Positions 1 through 8,371 are shown, counted from the stretch's first letter. The stretch is DNA of 64,000 nt from Pseudoxanthomonas sp. YR558 (GCF_900116385.1 NZ_FPCI01000002.1:868001-932000), one strand, 5' to 3'. The notes: generated from the letters alone by a model not told the origin. Numbers and translations are program-made.

Positions 1-880
1 GCAGATTGGCCTGATAGTCCGCCCCGCTCATGCCGGCATTGAGCGGCTGCCCCGGCGCGCGCGCGTACTGGCCCATGCCGGTTGCATTCACGCCCACGAC
101 GATCCAGTTGCCCCGTAATGTCGAGGGGGGAATGCGCTGGTTGAGCACGTCCGTGTAGGACACGTGCCGGAACGCATTGGGCGGTGAAGCGAAGGGAATG
201 CGCACTTCATGGTCGCGCACCCAGTCGTCCTGGGCGGGGGCGGGTGCGTCCGTCGTCACCAGGCGCCGGCCCGGCAGCTCCGGTGCGCCGCCGTTGGGCT
301 GATCGAGCTGCAACAGCGCCAGGGCCAGGGCAGGCCAATGCGGCGACCCCAGGCCGGCACGCAGGTACACGCTGCGCGCCACACCGTCTTCGTCGAGCAC
401 CATCTCCGCGTGGCCCAGCGAGGCGGCCGAGGCCGCGAACTCCGGGATCGGCATCAGTTCCACGCTGGCGCCGTTGCGCTGGACGGGCTCGGCGAGCACT
501 GGCAGCACTACACGGCCGCTGCGACTGATCGCGCGCGCCAACAGCGCATCCCCCTCGGGATCGAAGAGCGCGGGTTCCGACAGCAGGATGTTGAAGGCAA
601 TGCCCTTGGTCTCCGCCAGGCGCAAGCGATCGACCAGTTGCGCATGCACGCGGCGCGACCACGGCCAGCGGCCTAGTTCGGCCAGGCTCTTCTGGTCGAT
701 GTCGACCACGACGATGCGCGGGTCGGCCTCCGGTGCGGCACCGCGCACCAGCCGGTCATACACCCAGGCATCCGGTGTGGCCGTCAGGCCCGACAATGTC
801 ACCAGCACCGCGAGCGCAGCCGCACCCACCGCCGTCAGCAGGCGGGGTTTCCACTTCGGCGCGGGCGCAGGGGTACTCAC
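1..880 (-). CDS. CHASE2-domain sensor protein, C-terminal part outside window
   Basis: Reading down from 880 the frame stays open to the window edge (293 codons). It begins VSTPAPAPKWKP, has one hydrophobic segment at about residues 14-33, then a typical CHASE2 extracytoplasmic sensor region (VYDRLVRGAAPEADPRIVVV, WPWSRRVHAQLVDRL, and later NWIVVGVNATGMG). CHASE2 domains are followed by TM helices and an output domain (histidine kinase, adenylate cyclase, GGDEF or other), which is not visible here. The start is GTG at 878-880, sharing the GTGA overlap with the stop of the LysM-FecR gene, so the two genes are probably translationally coupled and work together. The CHASE2 call is strong; the output type is unknown. 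Confidence 0.85.
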   Translation of the reverse strand, partial: MSTPAPAPKWKPRLLTAVGAAALAVLVTLSGLTATPDAWVYDRLVRGAAPEADPRIVVVDIDQKSLAELGRWPWSRRVHAQLVDRLRLAETKGIAFNILLSEPALFDPEGDALLARAISRSGRVVLPVLAEPVQRNGASVELMPIPEFAASAASLGHAEMVLDEDGVARSVYLRAGLGSPHWPALALALLQLDQPNGGAPELPGRRLVTTDAPAPAQDDWVRDHEVRIPFASPPNAFRHVSYTDVLNQRIPPSTLRGNWIVVGVNATGMGQYARAPGQPLNAGMSGADYQANL

Positions 881-2526
881 AGGGCGAGCAGTATGAGCAA
901 CGCCCCCGCCCCAGCGCCAATCTTGCAGAGGCGGCAGGGTACTTCGACCACTTGAGGACGGGGGAAGGGACCCTCGAAGCCGTCCGCGTCGATGGTCTGG
1001 GCACGGAGGTACCAGGTGCCGCTACGCAGGCGGGGCAGGGTGATTTCGGCCTCGCTGACGGTCTCATCCACGGTCACTTCCCGGAAATCCGCGGTCCGCG
1101 ACATCTGGAAGCGGTAGCGCTGCCCCGGCTGGCCTGCGGGCCAGCGGAACGTCACGTGCCGTCTGTCCCCGGCTTCTGCGGCACTGCCGTCGATAGAGGT
1201 GACCTCGGCCAGCGGGCGCAGGGTGAAGGCGACCGCGTCCCCGAACGGCCCCGTCCTGCCGACGCGGTCCACGCTGCGGATACGCCAGATGTAATCGCCC
1301 GGCGGCAATTGCGGCAGCGCGGCCGACGTGGCGTCTTTCACGCGGGCGTGCGCGATCGGCTGCGAGAAGCCAGTGGCGCCCGCCACCTCGTAGTCGTAGG
1401 CCGCCGCGCCGGGGGCTTGGGTCCAGCTCAACGCAACGTCGGGAGTGCGCACGACGCTGGCCGCCACCGGCGCGATCGAATAGGGCGCTTGTAGCAATCC
1501 GTCCACCTGCAGTTGCGCCACCGCGTCGCGGCCTTCCAGCCCGCGGGCGTCGATCGCGCGCACACGCACGTGGTAACGGCCTTCCTCGAGCGGCGGCAGC
1601 GTGTAGCCGGGCGTGTCGACCAAGGAGTCCACTTGCAGGCTGTCGAAACGCACGTGTTCGCTAATCTGGACGCGGTACTGCTGCGCACCCGCCACGGCCG
1701 GCCAGGTCAGCGGTGCGCGCGTCACCTGCGGGGCGGGCACGAGCCCGGACAGGTCCGGCGCAGCCAGAAGGGCAACCGGTGTCACCGCGGCCTGATCGGG
1801 CGCCACCACGGCGCCGTATCCGCGTTGCACCAAAGCACGCTTCGCACCGGCGCTGACCGCCACCCGTCCTTCCAGTACTTCGGTCTGTGTGCCTGTCGCA
1901 TCGGCCTCCACGCGGAAGCGGGTACCACGCACGGCGGACGATGCGCTGGGCGTATCGACGATGAAGTTCGCGGCGGGACCGCGCAGGTGGCGTACATCGT
2001 TGCCGATGCGTCCGCGCTGCAGGCGCAGGCGCGTGTCGGCGATGCCGGAACGACCAAGCCGCGTCAGTCGCTCCAACAGCAACTCGCTGTCGCCAAGCAG
2101 CAGCAGGCGAGAGCCGTCGGCGAACTGCAGGCTGAGGGTCGCTTCAGGCGAGGTTTTCACGACGGCGCCGCTGCCAAGCGACATGCCTGCCGTCACCGGC
2201 GCCGCGCGGCCAGACGAGGTTTGCGACTGGGCGTCGCCGCGCACCGCCACCACCTTGGCGCGCGCAGGTTGGCGATGCAGCCACTGCACGGGAATGCGCA
2301 ACGTGCTGCCTGGCGCAAGTTGGTAGGGGTCGGCGACGCGGTTGTGTTCCTGCAAGCGCTGCCAAGGCACGGACGGCGTCAGGTATTCGCCAGCGACATC
2401 CCACAGCGTGTCGCCCGGACGGACGCGATATGTCCATTCCTGGGCTTTTGCCGGGCACACCAGGGCAAGCAGGAGCACAAGCCCCCACCCTTGCCATCCG
2501 ATCCGTTGGATCGCTTCCCTCTGCAT
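877..2526 (-). CDS. LysM and FecR domain protein with fibronectin-like repeats
   Basis: 549 aa. It has a signal peptide (residues 1-28, ending PAKA), a LysM peptidoglycan-binding module (about 32-77, core RPGDTLWDVAGEYL), a FecR domain (about 90-240, VRGDAQ through TEVLEGRVAV) and then about three fibronectin-type-III-like repeats (265-530). The C-terminus is odd: a PCRLCK motif followed by a short glycine-rich hydrophobic tail ending at the last residue, which could be a membrane anchor. It is probably a periplasmic protein that ties the cell wall to the downstream CHASE2 sensor. It is first in the operon, with a perfect -10 upstream. It lacks the neighbouring fecI/TonB-receptor context of true iron-citrate FecR, so a role in iron signalling is not indicated. 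Confidence 0.85.
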   Translation of the reverse strand: MQREAIQRIGWQGWGLVLLLALVCPAKAQEWTYRVRPGDTLWDVAGEYLTPSVPWQRLQEHNRVADPYQLAPGSTLRIPVQWLHRQPARAKVVAVRGDAQSQTSSGRAAPVTAGMSLGSGAVVKTSPEATLSLQFADGSRLLLLGDSELLLERLTRLGRSGIADTRLRLQRGRIGNDVRHLRGPAANFIVDTPSASSAVRGTRFRVEADATGTQTEVLEGRVAVSAGAKRALVQRGYGAVVAPDQAAVTPVALLAAPDLSGLVPAPQVTRAPLTWPAVAGAQQYRVQISEHVRFDSLQVDSLVDTPGYTLPPLEEGRYHVRVRAIDARGLEGRDAVAQLQVDGLLQAPYSIAPVAASVVRTPDVALSWTQAPGAAAYDYEVAGATGFSQPIAHARVKDATSAALPQLPPGDYIWRIRSVDRVGRTGPFGDAVAFTLRPLAEVTSIDGSAAEAGDRRHVTFRWPAGQPGQRYRFQMSRTADFREVTVDETVSEAEITLPRLRSGTWYLRAQTIDADGFEGPFPRPQVVEVPCRLCKIGAGAGALLILLAL

Positions 2527-2540
2527 TGATGTCCCCCGCT

Positions 2541-2572
2541 GTCACAAAAGTGTTGCGTTGGTCACAATTATA
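2541..2572 (-). promoter_or_regulatory. Promoter of the FecR-CHASE2 operon with a direct repeat
   Basis: On the minus strand a perfect TATAAT lies at 2572-2567, about 40 nt upstream of the FecR start. The heptamer TTGTGAC occurs twice in the same orientation (2567-2561 and 2547-2541), exactly 20 bp apart, that is two helical turns, and overlaps the predicted transcription start. No good -35 is visible. A tandem-binding response regulator or a CRP/Clp-type protein (TGTGA half sites) could act here; that is inference. Confidence 0.55.
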
Positions 2573-2651
2573 GAAGAAACGCCGTACGCGACTGGCCGGC
2601 AAACGGCCTTTCTCACGTCACATTAGCTCTGATCGTGTCAGCCGTCCCATG

Positions 2652-3701
2652 TCAGGGCGTCGCGCCCCACAGCGCCGCGATCCGGCGTGCCAGCGAATAG
2701 GGCTCAGGTTCGTTCCGATTGGTCAGCACGATCACCGTCAAACGGCGATCGGGAAAGCGCAGCAGCACGTTGCGGAAACCAATGCTCTCGCCCGAATGCC
2801 ACTGCATTCGGCCCTGTAGTCGCCATCCGAAACCGTAATGCGCTACGTCCGTCTCCGGGGTCGACGTGCTGGGGCGCACTGCCAAGGCCCGCGAGGAAGA
2901 GGAGAGCAGGCGATCGTCGTACCAGGCAGCGTCCCACCGCGCCAGGTCGATCAGCGAGGAATAGATGCCGCCATCGCCGAGCACCGCGCTGGTTGTGCTC
3001 TGATCGGTGCGCTGCCATCGCCCCTGCAACAAGCTGTAACCGTAAGCGCGCGATGCGACGGCGGGGCCCACGTCTTCGCGCGCAAGCGTCTGCGTCATGC
3101 CGAGCGGCAAGAACACGCGTGCCTGCAGGAACTCGGCGTAACGCTTGCCGGATGCCCGTTCCACCACCAGTGCCAGCAATGCGTAGCCGCTGTTGCTGTA
3201 GCGGTAGTCGCTGCCGGGAGCGAAGTAGAGGCGTTCCGGGCGCTCGAGCAGGCGCAGGACATCGGCGTCGTGCACTTGCGCCGTCTGGCCTTCCGGAACG
3301 AGGTCTTCGTAATCGATCAGGCCCGAGGTGTGGCTCAACAGGTGGCGCAGGGTCACGGCGTCCGCGGACGAGGGCAAGGAGGGCAGCCACCGGCGAATGG
3401 GGTCGTCGAGGGTGAGGGCGCCATCTTCCTCGAGCAGCAGTACACATGCGGCAGTGAACTGCTTGCTGATGGAAGCGAGCCGATATTGCGTGGCCGGCGA
3501 GGCGACGCGGCCGGTCTCACGATCGGCCATGCCGTAGCTGCGTTCGAACGCAGGCTTCCCGTCCTCCAGCACCAGCACGGATGCCCCTGGCGCGTCGCCG
3601 CTGTACTCCTGCATCCATGCGTCGATCGTGGTGTCGCGCGATACGGCGCTTGCCTCTCCCATCGCCATGATCATCGCTCCCAGCATCCAGATCGTTTTCA
3701 T
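2652..3701 (-). CDS. Beta-lactamase-fold serine hydrolase (class C / PBP4* type)
   Basis: 349 aa from ATG 3701, which gives a signal peptide (MKTIWMLGAMIMAMGEASA). A longer TTG start at 3752 would bury it. All three active-site motifs of the serine beta-lactamase/DD-peptidase fold are present: SISK (nucleophile Ser77, Lys80), YSN (168-170) and HSG (302-304, in place of KTG). HTSG at 124-127 is typical of the Pfam Beta-lactamase family of esterases and D-aminopeptidases. The protein is likely secreted to the periplasm. Substrate (peptidoglycan peptide, ester or D-amino acid peptide) cannot be told, and resistance to beta-lactams is not implied. It follows yhhQ on the same strand with a 47-nt gap. 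Confidence 0.85.
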   Translation of the reverse strand: MKTIWMLGAMIMAMGEASAVSRDTTIDAWMQEYSGDAPGASVLVLEDGKPAFERSYGMADRETGRVASPATQYRLASISKQFTAACVLLLEEDGALTLDDPIRRWLPSLPSSADAVTLRHLLSHTSGLIDYEDLVPEGQTAQVHDADVLRLLERPERLYFAPGSDYRYSNSGYALLALVVERASGKRYAEFLQARVFLPLGMTQTLAREDVGPAVASRAYGYSLLQGRWQRTDQSTTSAVLGDGGIYSSLIDLARWDAAWYDDRLLSSSSRALAVRPSTSTPETDVAHYGFGWRLQGRMQWHSGESIGFRNVLLRFPDRRLTVIVLTNRNEPEPYSLARRIAALWGATP

Positions 3702-3748
3702 TGGCCATCCCGTGATGGAACGAAGGACGCCTAGCCTACCTGCGGGCG

Positions 3749-4525
3749 TCAATCCGTCGAAGCTTCCTCACGCAGCGCCTGTTCGCGCTCCCTGCCCAGA
3801 TAGAGGCGGATGCCGTGGCGCATCAGATACAGCAGCGGGATCAGCGCGATCGCCGCGAGCATTTTGTACGCGTAGTTCACCGTGCTGACCGCCAGGAACA
3901 GCGACGTGGGCCACTTCTGCGGTCCCAGCACGAAGGCGATGTAGATCACCACGAAACTGTCCACCAGTTGAGAGATCGCAGTGGAGCCTGTGGCGCGCAA
4001 CCACACCCAGCGTTCGCCGGTGGCTTCGCGGATCCGGTGGAACACTGAGACGTCGATCAACTGGCCAACCAGGAAGGCCACCACCGAGCCGGCGATTGTC
4101 CACATGCCCTGGCCGAAGATCGCGGCGAACGCCTTCTGGTAGTCCGGTACGCCCTGCGCCTGTGCCGCTTCCACCCACCAGCCTGCCGGCGCCAGCGCGA
4201 TGGCAGCGAAGGCGAACAAGAAGCCGTAGACGATCAGCGCTACCGCCAGCCATGAGATGAAGCGCACGCCGCGCTTGCCGAAGAACTCGTTGATGGTGTC
4301 GGTCAGGATGAACACGAACGGCCACAGCAGTGTGCCGGCGGTGAAACTGAGCGAGCCCGTCTGGCCGAACAGGTTCCATTCCAGCGGCGCGATGCCGAGC
4401 GTGTCTTCCAACGCGAAGATCTTGACGCCGATGAATTCGGCCAGCACTGCGTTCGCGCAGAACACCGCCGCCAGCACGATGAAGAGGCGGACCGCGCGAT
4501 CATCCAGCGTGCGCGGTGCGTTCAT
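3749..4525 (-). CDS. yhhQ: Queuosine precursor transporter
   Basis: 258 aa integral membrane protein of the VUT/DUF165 family with about six TM helices. Family features are FVFILTDTINEFFGKRGVR, FLVGQLIDVSVFHRI and the SFVVIYIAFVLG segment. YhhQ imports the queuosine precursors preQ0/preQ1 across the inner membrane for tRNA wobble-base modification. The gene begins 3 nt after the stop of the DUF502 gene, so the two are probably co-transcribed. The assignment as queuosine transporter rests on strong family resemblance. Confidence 0.92.
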   Translation of the reverse strand: MNAPRTLDDRAVRLFIVLAAVFCANAVLAEFIGVKIFALEDTLGIAPLEWNLFGQTGSLSFTAGTLLWPFVFILTDTINEFFGKRGVRFISWLAVALIVYGFLFAFAAIALAPAGWWVEAAQAQGVPDYQKAFAAIFGQGMWTIAGSVVAFLVGQLIDVSVFHRIREATGERWVWLRATGSTAISQLVDSFVVIYIAFVLGPQKWPTSLFLAVSTVNYAYKMLAAIALIPLLYLMRHGIRLYLGREREQALREEASTD

Positions 4526-4528
4526 CGG

Positions 4529-5200
4529 TCAGCGTTCCCCGGCGCGGGTGAAGGGCATGGTTTCCGGCGCGACGGCACCGCCGGAGATGATGAAGCTCAT
4601 CGCCTGGTCCACGGTCCAGTCGGTGGGTGTGAGCAGTTCGACGGGGACGATTTCAAGGTAGCCTGAGGTCGGATTCGGCGTGGTCGGAACGTAGACCGCC
4701 GCCAATTCGCGGCCACTGCCTTCCTCGCGGATCACGCGCGTCACCAGGCCAACCGATTTCATGTCCCGGTGCGGGAAGTCGATCAGCACAACCCGCTGCG
4801 TGCTACCCGGCTTGGTCTCGAGCATGTCCAGCAGCTTGCGCGCGCTGGTGTAGATGACGTTCGCCAGCGGTACCCGTGCGATCAGCGCCTCGAACCAGCT
4901 CAGCAACCGTTGGCCGACGACGCGACGCGTGAGCGCGCCGACCGCGAGGATCACGAACAGCGTGGCCACCATCGCGATGGTGTTCTGCACCCACAAACCA
5001 TTGAACCAGCCCAGCGACTGCGGGAACGTCGCCGCGATCCGGTGCGACAGCGGCTCCACCCACGGCTTGCTGATGTCCGAGAGCAGGACGAAGACGAACT
5101 TGACGACGACCCAGGTCAGCCAGATGGGCAGCAGGGTGAGCAAGCCGGTGATGAAGAGCTTCTGCACCGAGGCGCGGTGCTGCGGATGGTCGGGGGGCAT
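4529..5200 (-). CDS. DUF502 family membrane protein
   Basis: 223 aa from ATG 5200 (MPPDHPQHRASVQKLF). Two TM helices occur near the N-terminus (FITGLLTLLPIWLTWVVVKF and NTIAMVATLFVILAVGALTR), then the conserved DUF502 soluble region (RVPLANVIYTSARKLLDM, VVLIDFPHRDMKSVGLVT, VPTTPNPTSGYLEIVP). The biochemical function is unknown. A start at 5221 is possible, but a TACAAT hexamer lies 6 nt upstream of ATG 5200, placing the transcription start on that A, so 5200 is preferred. Confidence 0.88.
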   Translation of the reverse strand: MPPDHPQHRASVQKLFITGLLTLLPIWLTWVVVKFVFVLLSDISKPWVEPLSHRIAATFPQSLGWFNGLWVQNTIAMVATLFVILAVGALTRRVVGQRLLSWFEALIARVPLANVIYTSARKLLDMLETKPGSTQRVVLIDFPHRDMKSVGLVTRVIREEGSGRELAAVYVPTTPNPTSGYLEIVPVELLTPTDWTVDQAMSFIISGGAVAPETMPFTRAGER

Positions 5201-5206
5201 GGGCCT

Positions 5207-5212
5207 ATTGTA
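5207..5212 (-). promoter_or_regulatory. -10 element for a leaderless DUF502-yhhQ transcript
   Basis: TACAAT (5 of 6 to consensus) read on the minus strand at 5212-5207, followed by exactly 6 nt and then ATG at 5200. The predicted +1 is the A of ATG. There is no Shine-Dalgarno sequence. Confidence 0.5.
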
Positions 5213-5272
5213 GGCCGCCACACGGTTGGGACTGTAGCGCCATCCGTGGAACGCCGTGACGCCGTCCGGGGC

Positions 5273-5737
5273 TCATCCGGTCGTCGTGCGCGCCTCGGGC
5301 TTCAGACGCACGTAGATCTGCTTGCGTACCCGGGCGACGACTTCGTTCTGGGCATTGAAGACGTCCGCGGGCATCCAGCGCAGGTGCTTCTGACCGTTGG
5401 CCGCTTCGGCGCGGATCTCCTGCAGCACGCGCTCGTCCAGGCGGAATTCGGCGTGCAGCGTGCCCTTGCCGGGTTTCACGAACTCGATCTCGGCGGCCTT
5501 GTCCCAGACGTAGTAGTCCGGCCCCAGGCGCTCCTTGGCCAGGATCATCCAGAACGGATCGGTCATGGCGAACAGGCTGCCGCCGAAATGGGTGCCCACG
5601 TAGTTGCGGTTCCAAGGCCGCATGCGCAGTTCGACGCGCGCGAAGCTCCAGTCGTGGGCCATTTCGGTGACATGGATGCCGCTGAGCAGGAACGGCGGCC
5701 AGACGTTGAAGATGTGCCGCAGGGTAGAGGGCTTCAT
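5273..5737 (-). CDS. DUF4442 hotdog-fold protein (thioesterase-like)
   Basis: 154 aa, full length for DUF4442. Recognisable parts are the N-terminal NVWPPFLLSGIHV, the core RMRPWNRNYVGTHFGGSLFA and the C-terminal strand QIYVRLKPEAR. The fold is related to acyl-CoA thioesterases, but no substrate is established for this family. It stands alone between cnoX and the DUF502 gene on the same strand, with short gaps on both sides. Confidence 0.82.
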   Translation of the reverse strand: MKPSTLRHIFNVWPPFLLSGIHVTEMAHDWSFARVELRMRPWNRNYVGTHFGGSLFAMTDPFWMILAKERLGPDYYVWDKAAEIEFVKPGKGTLHAEFRLDERVLQEIRAEAANGQKHLRWMPADVFNAQNEVVARVRKQIYVRLKPEARTTTG

Positions 5738-5779
5738 GGGTACTGCACGTGCAAGGGTCGGTACGAAGGGTTTCGGTGA

Positions 5780-6634
5780 TCAGAACAGCAGGGAGGACAT
5801 CTTCCGGCGGTACTGGCTGACGAGGGCGTCGTCCTCGATTACCCGGAACGCGTCGATCAGGCTCTTGCGGGCGAGTCCGTCCTCGTAGGCGCGATCCCGC
5901 TTCAGCATCTCGAGGAAGTGTTCGAGGGCCGATTCCGAATCGCCGGCGACCAGCGCATGCACGCCCAACAGGTGGCGTGCGCGCAGGTCGTCCGGATTGG
6001 CCTGGACGGCAGTGCGCAGGGCCTCGAGCGACGGCGCGTCCTTCAGCGCCGCAGCGAAGCCCAGTCGCGCACGCGCCTTCACGGCGCGATCGTCGGTGGC
6101 CAGATTGGCCGGCAACGCGTCCAGCAGGCGCTCGGCCTCGGGCGCTTCACCGGTCTTCAGCAGTGCGAGGACCAGGTCCAGCTTGAGCTCGTCCTTATCC
6201 GGTTCGGCACTGACGGCCTCCCGCAGCGCGGCCACCTGGGCATGAGGATCCAAGGGTGCCGGTTCTTCTTCAGCAGGCGCGCCTTCGGCCGGCATGACGC
6301 CATGCGACGCGAGGAACTCCCGCAACTGGCCTTCCGGCAGGGCGCCGGGAAAGCCATCCACGATCTGGCCGCCCTTGACGAGGAACACGGTCGGGACGGA
6401 CCGGATCTGGAACGCCGCCGCGATCTGCTGCTCCTTGTCGACATCGACCTTGGCCAGTACAAACGCGCCGTTGTACTCGCCCGCCAGCTTCTCGAGGATC
6501 GGGCCGAGGGTCTTGCACGGACCGCACCAGGTAGCCCAGAAATCCACCAGCACCGGCACGTCCAGTGACTTGCGCAGGACGTCGGCCTCGAAGGTCTCGG
6601 TGGTGGCGTCGAAAACGTGGGGCAGCTCGCTCAT
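5780..6634 (-). CDS. cnoX: Chaperedoxin (thioredoxin plus TPR co-chaperone)
   Basis: 284 aa. The N-terminal thioredoxin domain (1-110) carries an intact WCGPCK active site (36-41), and the C-terminal half (about 135-270) is TPR-like (DLVLALLKTGEAPEAERLLDAL and following). This is the CnoX/YbbN family, a holdase that protects unfolded substrates from overoxidation and hands them to GroEL and DnaK. The E. coli protein has lost CXXC; this one keeps it, like the redox-active Caulobacter form, so it may also reduce mixed disulfides. It is a single gene; the divergent gene starts 139 nt away. Confidence 0.9.
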   Translation of the reverse strand: MSELPHVFDATTETFEADVLRKSLDVPVLVDFWATWCGPCKTLGPILEKLAGEYNGAFVLAKVDVDKEQQIAAAFQIRSVPTVFLVKGGQIVDGFPGALPEGQLREFLASHGVMPAEGAPAEEEPAPLDPHAQVAALREAVSAEPDKDELKLDLVLALLKTGEAPEAERLLDALPANLATDDRAVKARARLGFAAALKDAPSLEALRTAVQANPDDLRARHLLGVHALVAGDSESALEHFLEMLKRDRAYEDGLARKSLIDAFRVIEDDALVSQYRRKMSSLLF

Positions 6635-6697
6635 CGGGCAGGTTCGTGGCTACAGGGGGTCGCGTTCACATGGTGGCGCGGGCCGCAGGATACAAGG

Positions 6698-6753
6698 ATA
6701 TGTAAAAAGCATTTGACATTATTCGACTGAAATGTAATGTTTGAGTTACATAT
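6698..6753 (+). promoter_or_regulatory. Promoter with operator-like inverted repeats
   Basis: This AT-rich patch in a GC-rich genome contains a perfect -35 (TTGACA, 6713-6718) and a TGTAAT -10-like hexamer (6733-6738; spacing 14, short). ATGTAA (6732-6737) and TTACAT (6746-6751) form an inverted repeat with an 8-nt spacer. ATATGTAA (6698-6705) and TTACATAT (6746-6753) form a second, wider inverted repeat that brackets the promoter. It fits autoregulation by the downstream XRE protein (inference). Confidence 0.55.
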
Positions 6754-6773
6754 TGTCTGGTGGAGTACACGTC

Positions 6774-7412
6774 ATGGCGTGGCAGCGGGGCAGGTGGTTC
6801 GGGTTGCTCGTGATTGGGCTGCTCGCGTTCTGGGCGTTGCTGGCCGGTCCATCGACGCTGATGGGGTTCGACCTGGGCAAGGCTGGCACCGCGGCGTTGG
6901 TGCTGGTGGCGTGGGCGGCGCTGTACGGCATTTCCCGGATGCCCCAAGGCGAGGCAGAGCGCGGGCTCTCGCCAGGCGAATGGCGGGCATGGATCGGCGT
7001 AGCGTTCATGCTGGCGGCGACGGGCTATTTCCTCGCCCACGCGGATGTCTTCGTCGCCGCGCCTTGGCGGGAGAACCCGGATGCTGCGGCCGTGGGCCGC
7101 AACCTCGTGCTGTTGCTGGTGGCCTGGAGCGTGCTGTCGGGCGTGCTCGGCGCGCGCTGGAAGGGACGTGTGCAGGAGGACGAGCGCGATCGCGAGATCG
7201 AAAAGCAGGCCGCGGGCTGGGGGCGTGGCGCGCTGACCGCCTGCATCGCCGGGCTGGCCCTGATGCTGGCGTTCTCACCGGCCGACCGTCTGGCGTGGGC
7301 CACGCATTTCATGATTGCGAACCTGCTGGTGTTCGCGCTGATGTGGGGCTGGCTGTGCGAGTACTTCGCCACGGCGGTGCTGTACTGGCGTGACCGGCGT
7401 GGCACCGCATGA
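6774..7412 (+). CDS. Six-TM membrane protein, partner of XRE regulator
   Basis: 212 aa with about six hydrophobic helices in three hairpins and a charged loop in the middle ([17 protein letters not shown]). ATG 6774 is chosen because GGAG lies 8-9 nt upstream; an in-frame ATG-like start at 6741 sits inside the inverted repeat. The family resembles uncharacterised proteins (DUF2178-like) that are often encoded directly before a YozG-type helix-turn-helix protein, as here. Function is unknown. Its stop overlaps the next start by ATGA. Confidence 0.8.
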   Translation: MAWQRGRWFGLLVIGLLAFWALLAGPSTLMGFDLGKAGTAALVLVAWAALYGISRMPQGEAERGLSPGEWRAWIGVAFMLAATGYFLAHADVFVAAPWRENPDAAAVGRNLVLLLVAWSVLSGVLGARWKGRVQEDERDREIEKQAAGWGRGALTACIAGLALMLAFSPADRLAWATHFMIANLLVFALMWGWLCEYFATAVLYWRDRRGTA

Positions 7413-7627
7413 GCGGCACTCCCATCGCCAACGACATCCGTCGCTTGCGTTTCGAACATGGCGAAATGACCCAGCAGGCGTTGGCCGATGCCTGTGGAGT
7501 GACGCGCCAGACCATCATCGCGCTGGAAGCAGGTCGGTACGCGCCGTCGCTCGAACTGGCCTTCCGCATCGCCCGCGCCTTCGGCGTGGGCGTGGAGGAA
7601 GTTTTCCGCTGGCAACCTATGGCATAG
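7409..7627 (+). CDS. Small XRE-family transcriptional regulator
   Basis: 72 aa, almost entirely one Cro/C1-type helix-turn-helix: [20 protein letters not shown] is the HTH, followed by the typical [19 protein letters not shown] end of YozG-like regulators. There is no sensor domain. It overlaps the membrane-protein stop by 4 nt, so the two are translationally coupled. The likely target is the inverted-repeat promoter upstream of the pair. Confidence 0.92.
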   Translation: MSGTPIANDIRRLRFEHGEMTQQALADACGVTRQTIIALEAGRYAPSLELAFRIARAFGVGVEEVFRWQPMA

Positions 7628-7699
7628 GGCGCCAAACAAGGGCTCTGCTAAGGTCGCGCGGCGGCATCGGCCGCATCATCGATCGGACCGGAGGCTGTG

Positions 7700-8290
7700 A
7701 TGGGCGTGCGTCGTTTTGTGCTGGGCATGGTGCTGGCGGGGGCCGTGATCGGCCAGGCGCTGGCGAAGGACGAAATCCAGGCATCGGCCGAGGTGAATCC
7801 GCCCCCGGCGGAGGCACTCGCCGCGTTCGATCGCTACGAGCTCAGGCCTGCCACGCTCTCGGACGCTTATGCCGGGCACAAGGCCAACCAGGAGGCGCTG
7901 GCCTCGTTCCAGCGCAACCTCGACGAACGCGTCGGCGCCTGGGCGGCCCAACGCAACGCAGCGGCGGCCACGCATACGCCAGTCCGCACGCTGGTGGTCG
8001 AACCCCGCATCGAGAAGATCCGCTTCATCAGCGGCGGCGCGCGCTTCTGGGCCGGTGCGCTCGCCGGCAGCTCGCGCATCCTGGTGACGATGAAGCTTAC
8101 CGACGCGGCGACCGGCCAGGTCATCGCCACGCCGGAGTTCTACCAGCACGCGAAGGGCATGGCGGGCGCATGGACCTTCGGCGCGGCGGACAACAGCATG
8201 CTGGTGCGCAGTGCCTCGCTCGCGCTGGACTATCTGAAGGACAACCAGGCGACCGCACAGGGCGGCCGGACCGGCTGGGAAAAGGAATGA
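7700..8290 (+). CDS. Secreted DUF4410-like protein
   Basis: 196 aa with a clear signal peptide (RRFVLGMVLAGAVIGQALA). The mature region has the DUF4410 style: VVEPRIEKIRFISGGARFWAGALAGSSRI followed by a glycine-rich TEFYQ-like strand and TFGAADNSML. Members are periplasmic or outer-membrane-associated proteins of unknown function. ATG 7700 has GGAGG at 7690-7694; GTG at 7697 is one codon earlier. A strong terminator follows the gene. Confidence 0.75.
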   Translation: MGVRRFVLGMVLAGAVIGQALAKDEIQASAEVNPPPAEALAAFDRYELRPATLSDAYAGHKANQEALASFQRNLDERVGAWAAQRNAAAATHTPVRTLVVEPRIEKIRFISGGARFWAGALAGSSRILVTMKLTDAATGQVIATPEFYQHAKGMAGAWTFGAADNSMLVRSASLALDYLKDNQATAQGGRTGWEKE

Positions 8291-8317
8291 CGCAGCGGCG
8301 TTAACATAGACATCCGA

Positions 8318-8350
8318 GCGGGCAGGCCAAGACGGCTTGCCCGCATTGTT
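8318..8350 (+). terminator. Rho-independent terminator after the DUF4410-like gene
   Basis: Stem 8318-8328 pairs with 8334-8344 (11 bp with one G-U pair, mostly GC), loop AAGAC, followed by ATTGTTT. It separates the DUF4410-like gene from the DUF998 gene. Confidence 0.75.
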
Positions 8351-8371
8351 TCCGCCCTACTAGCCTTTCGC

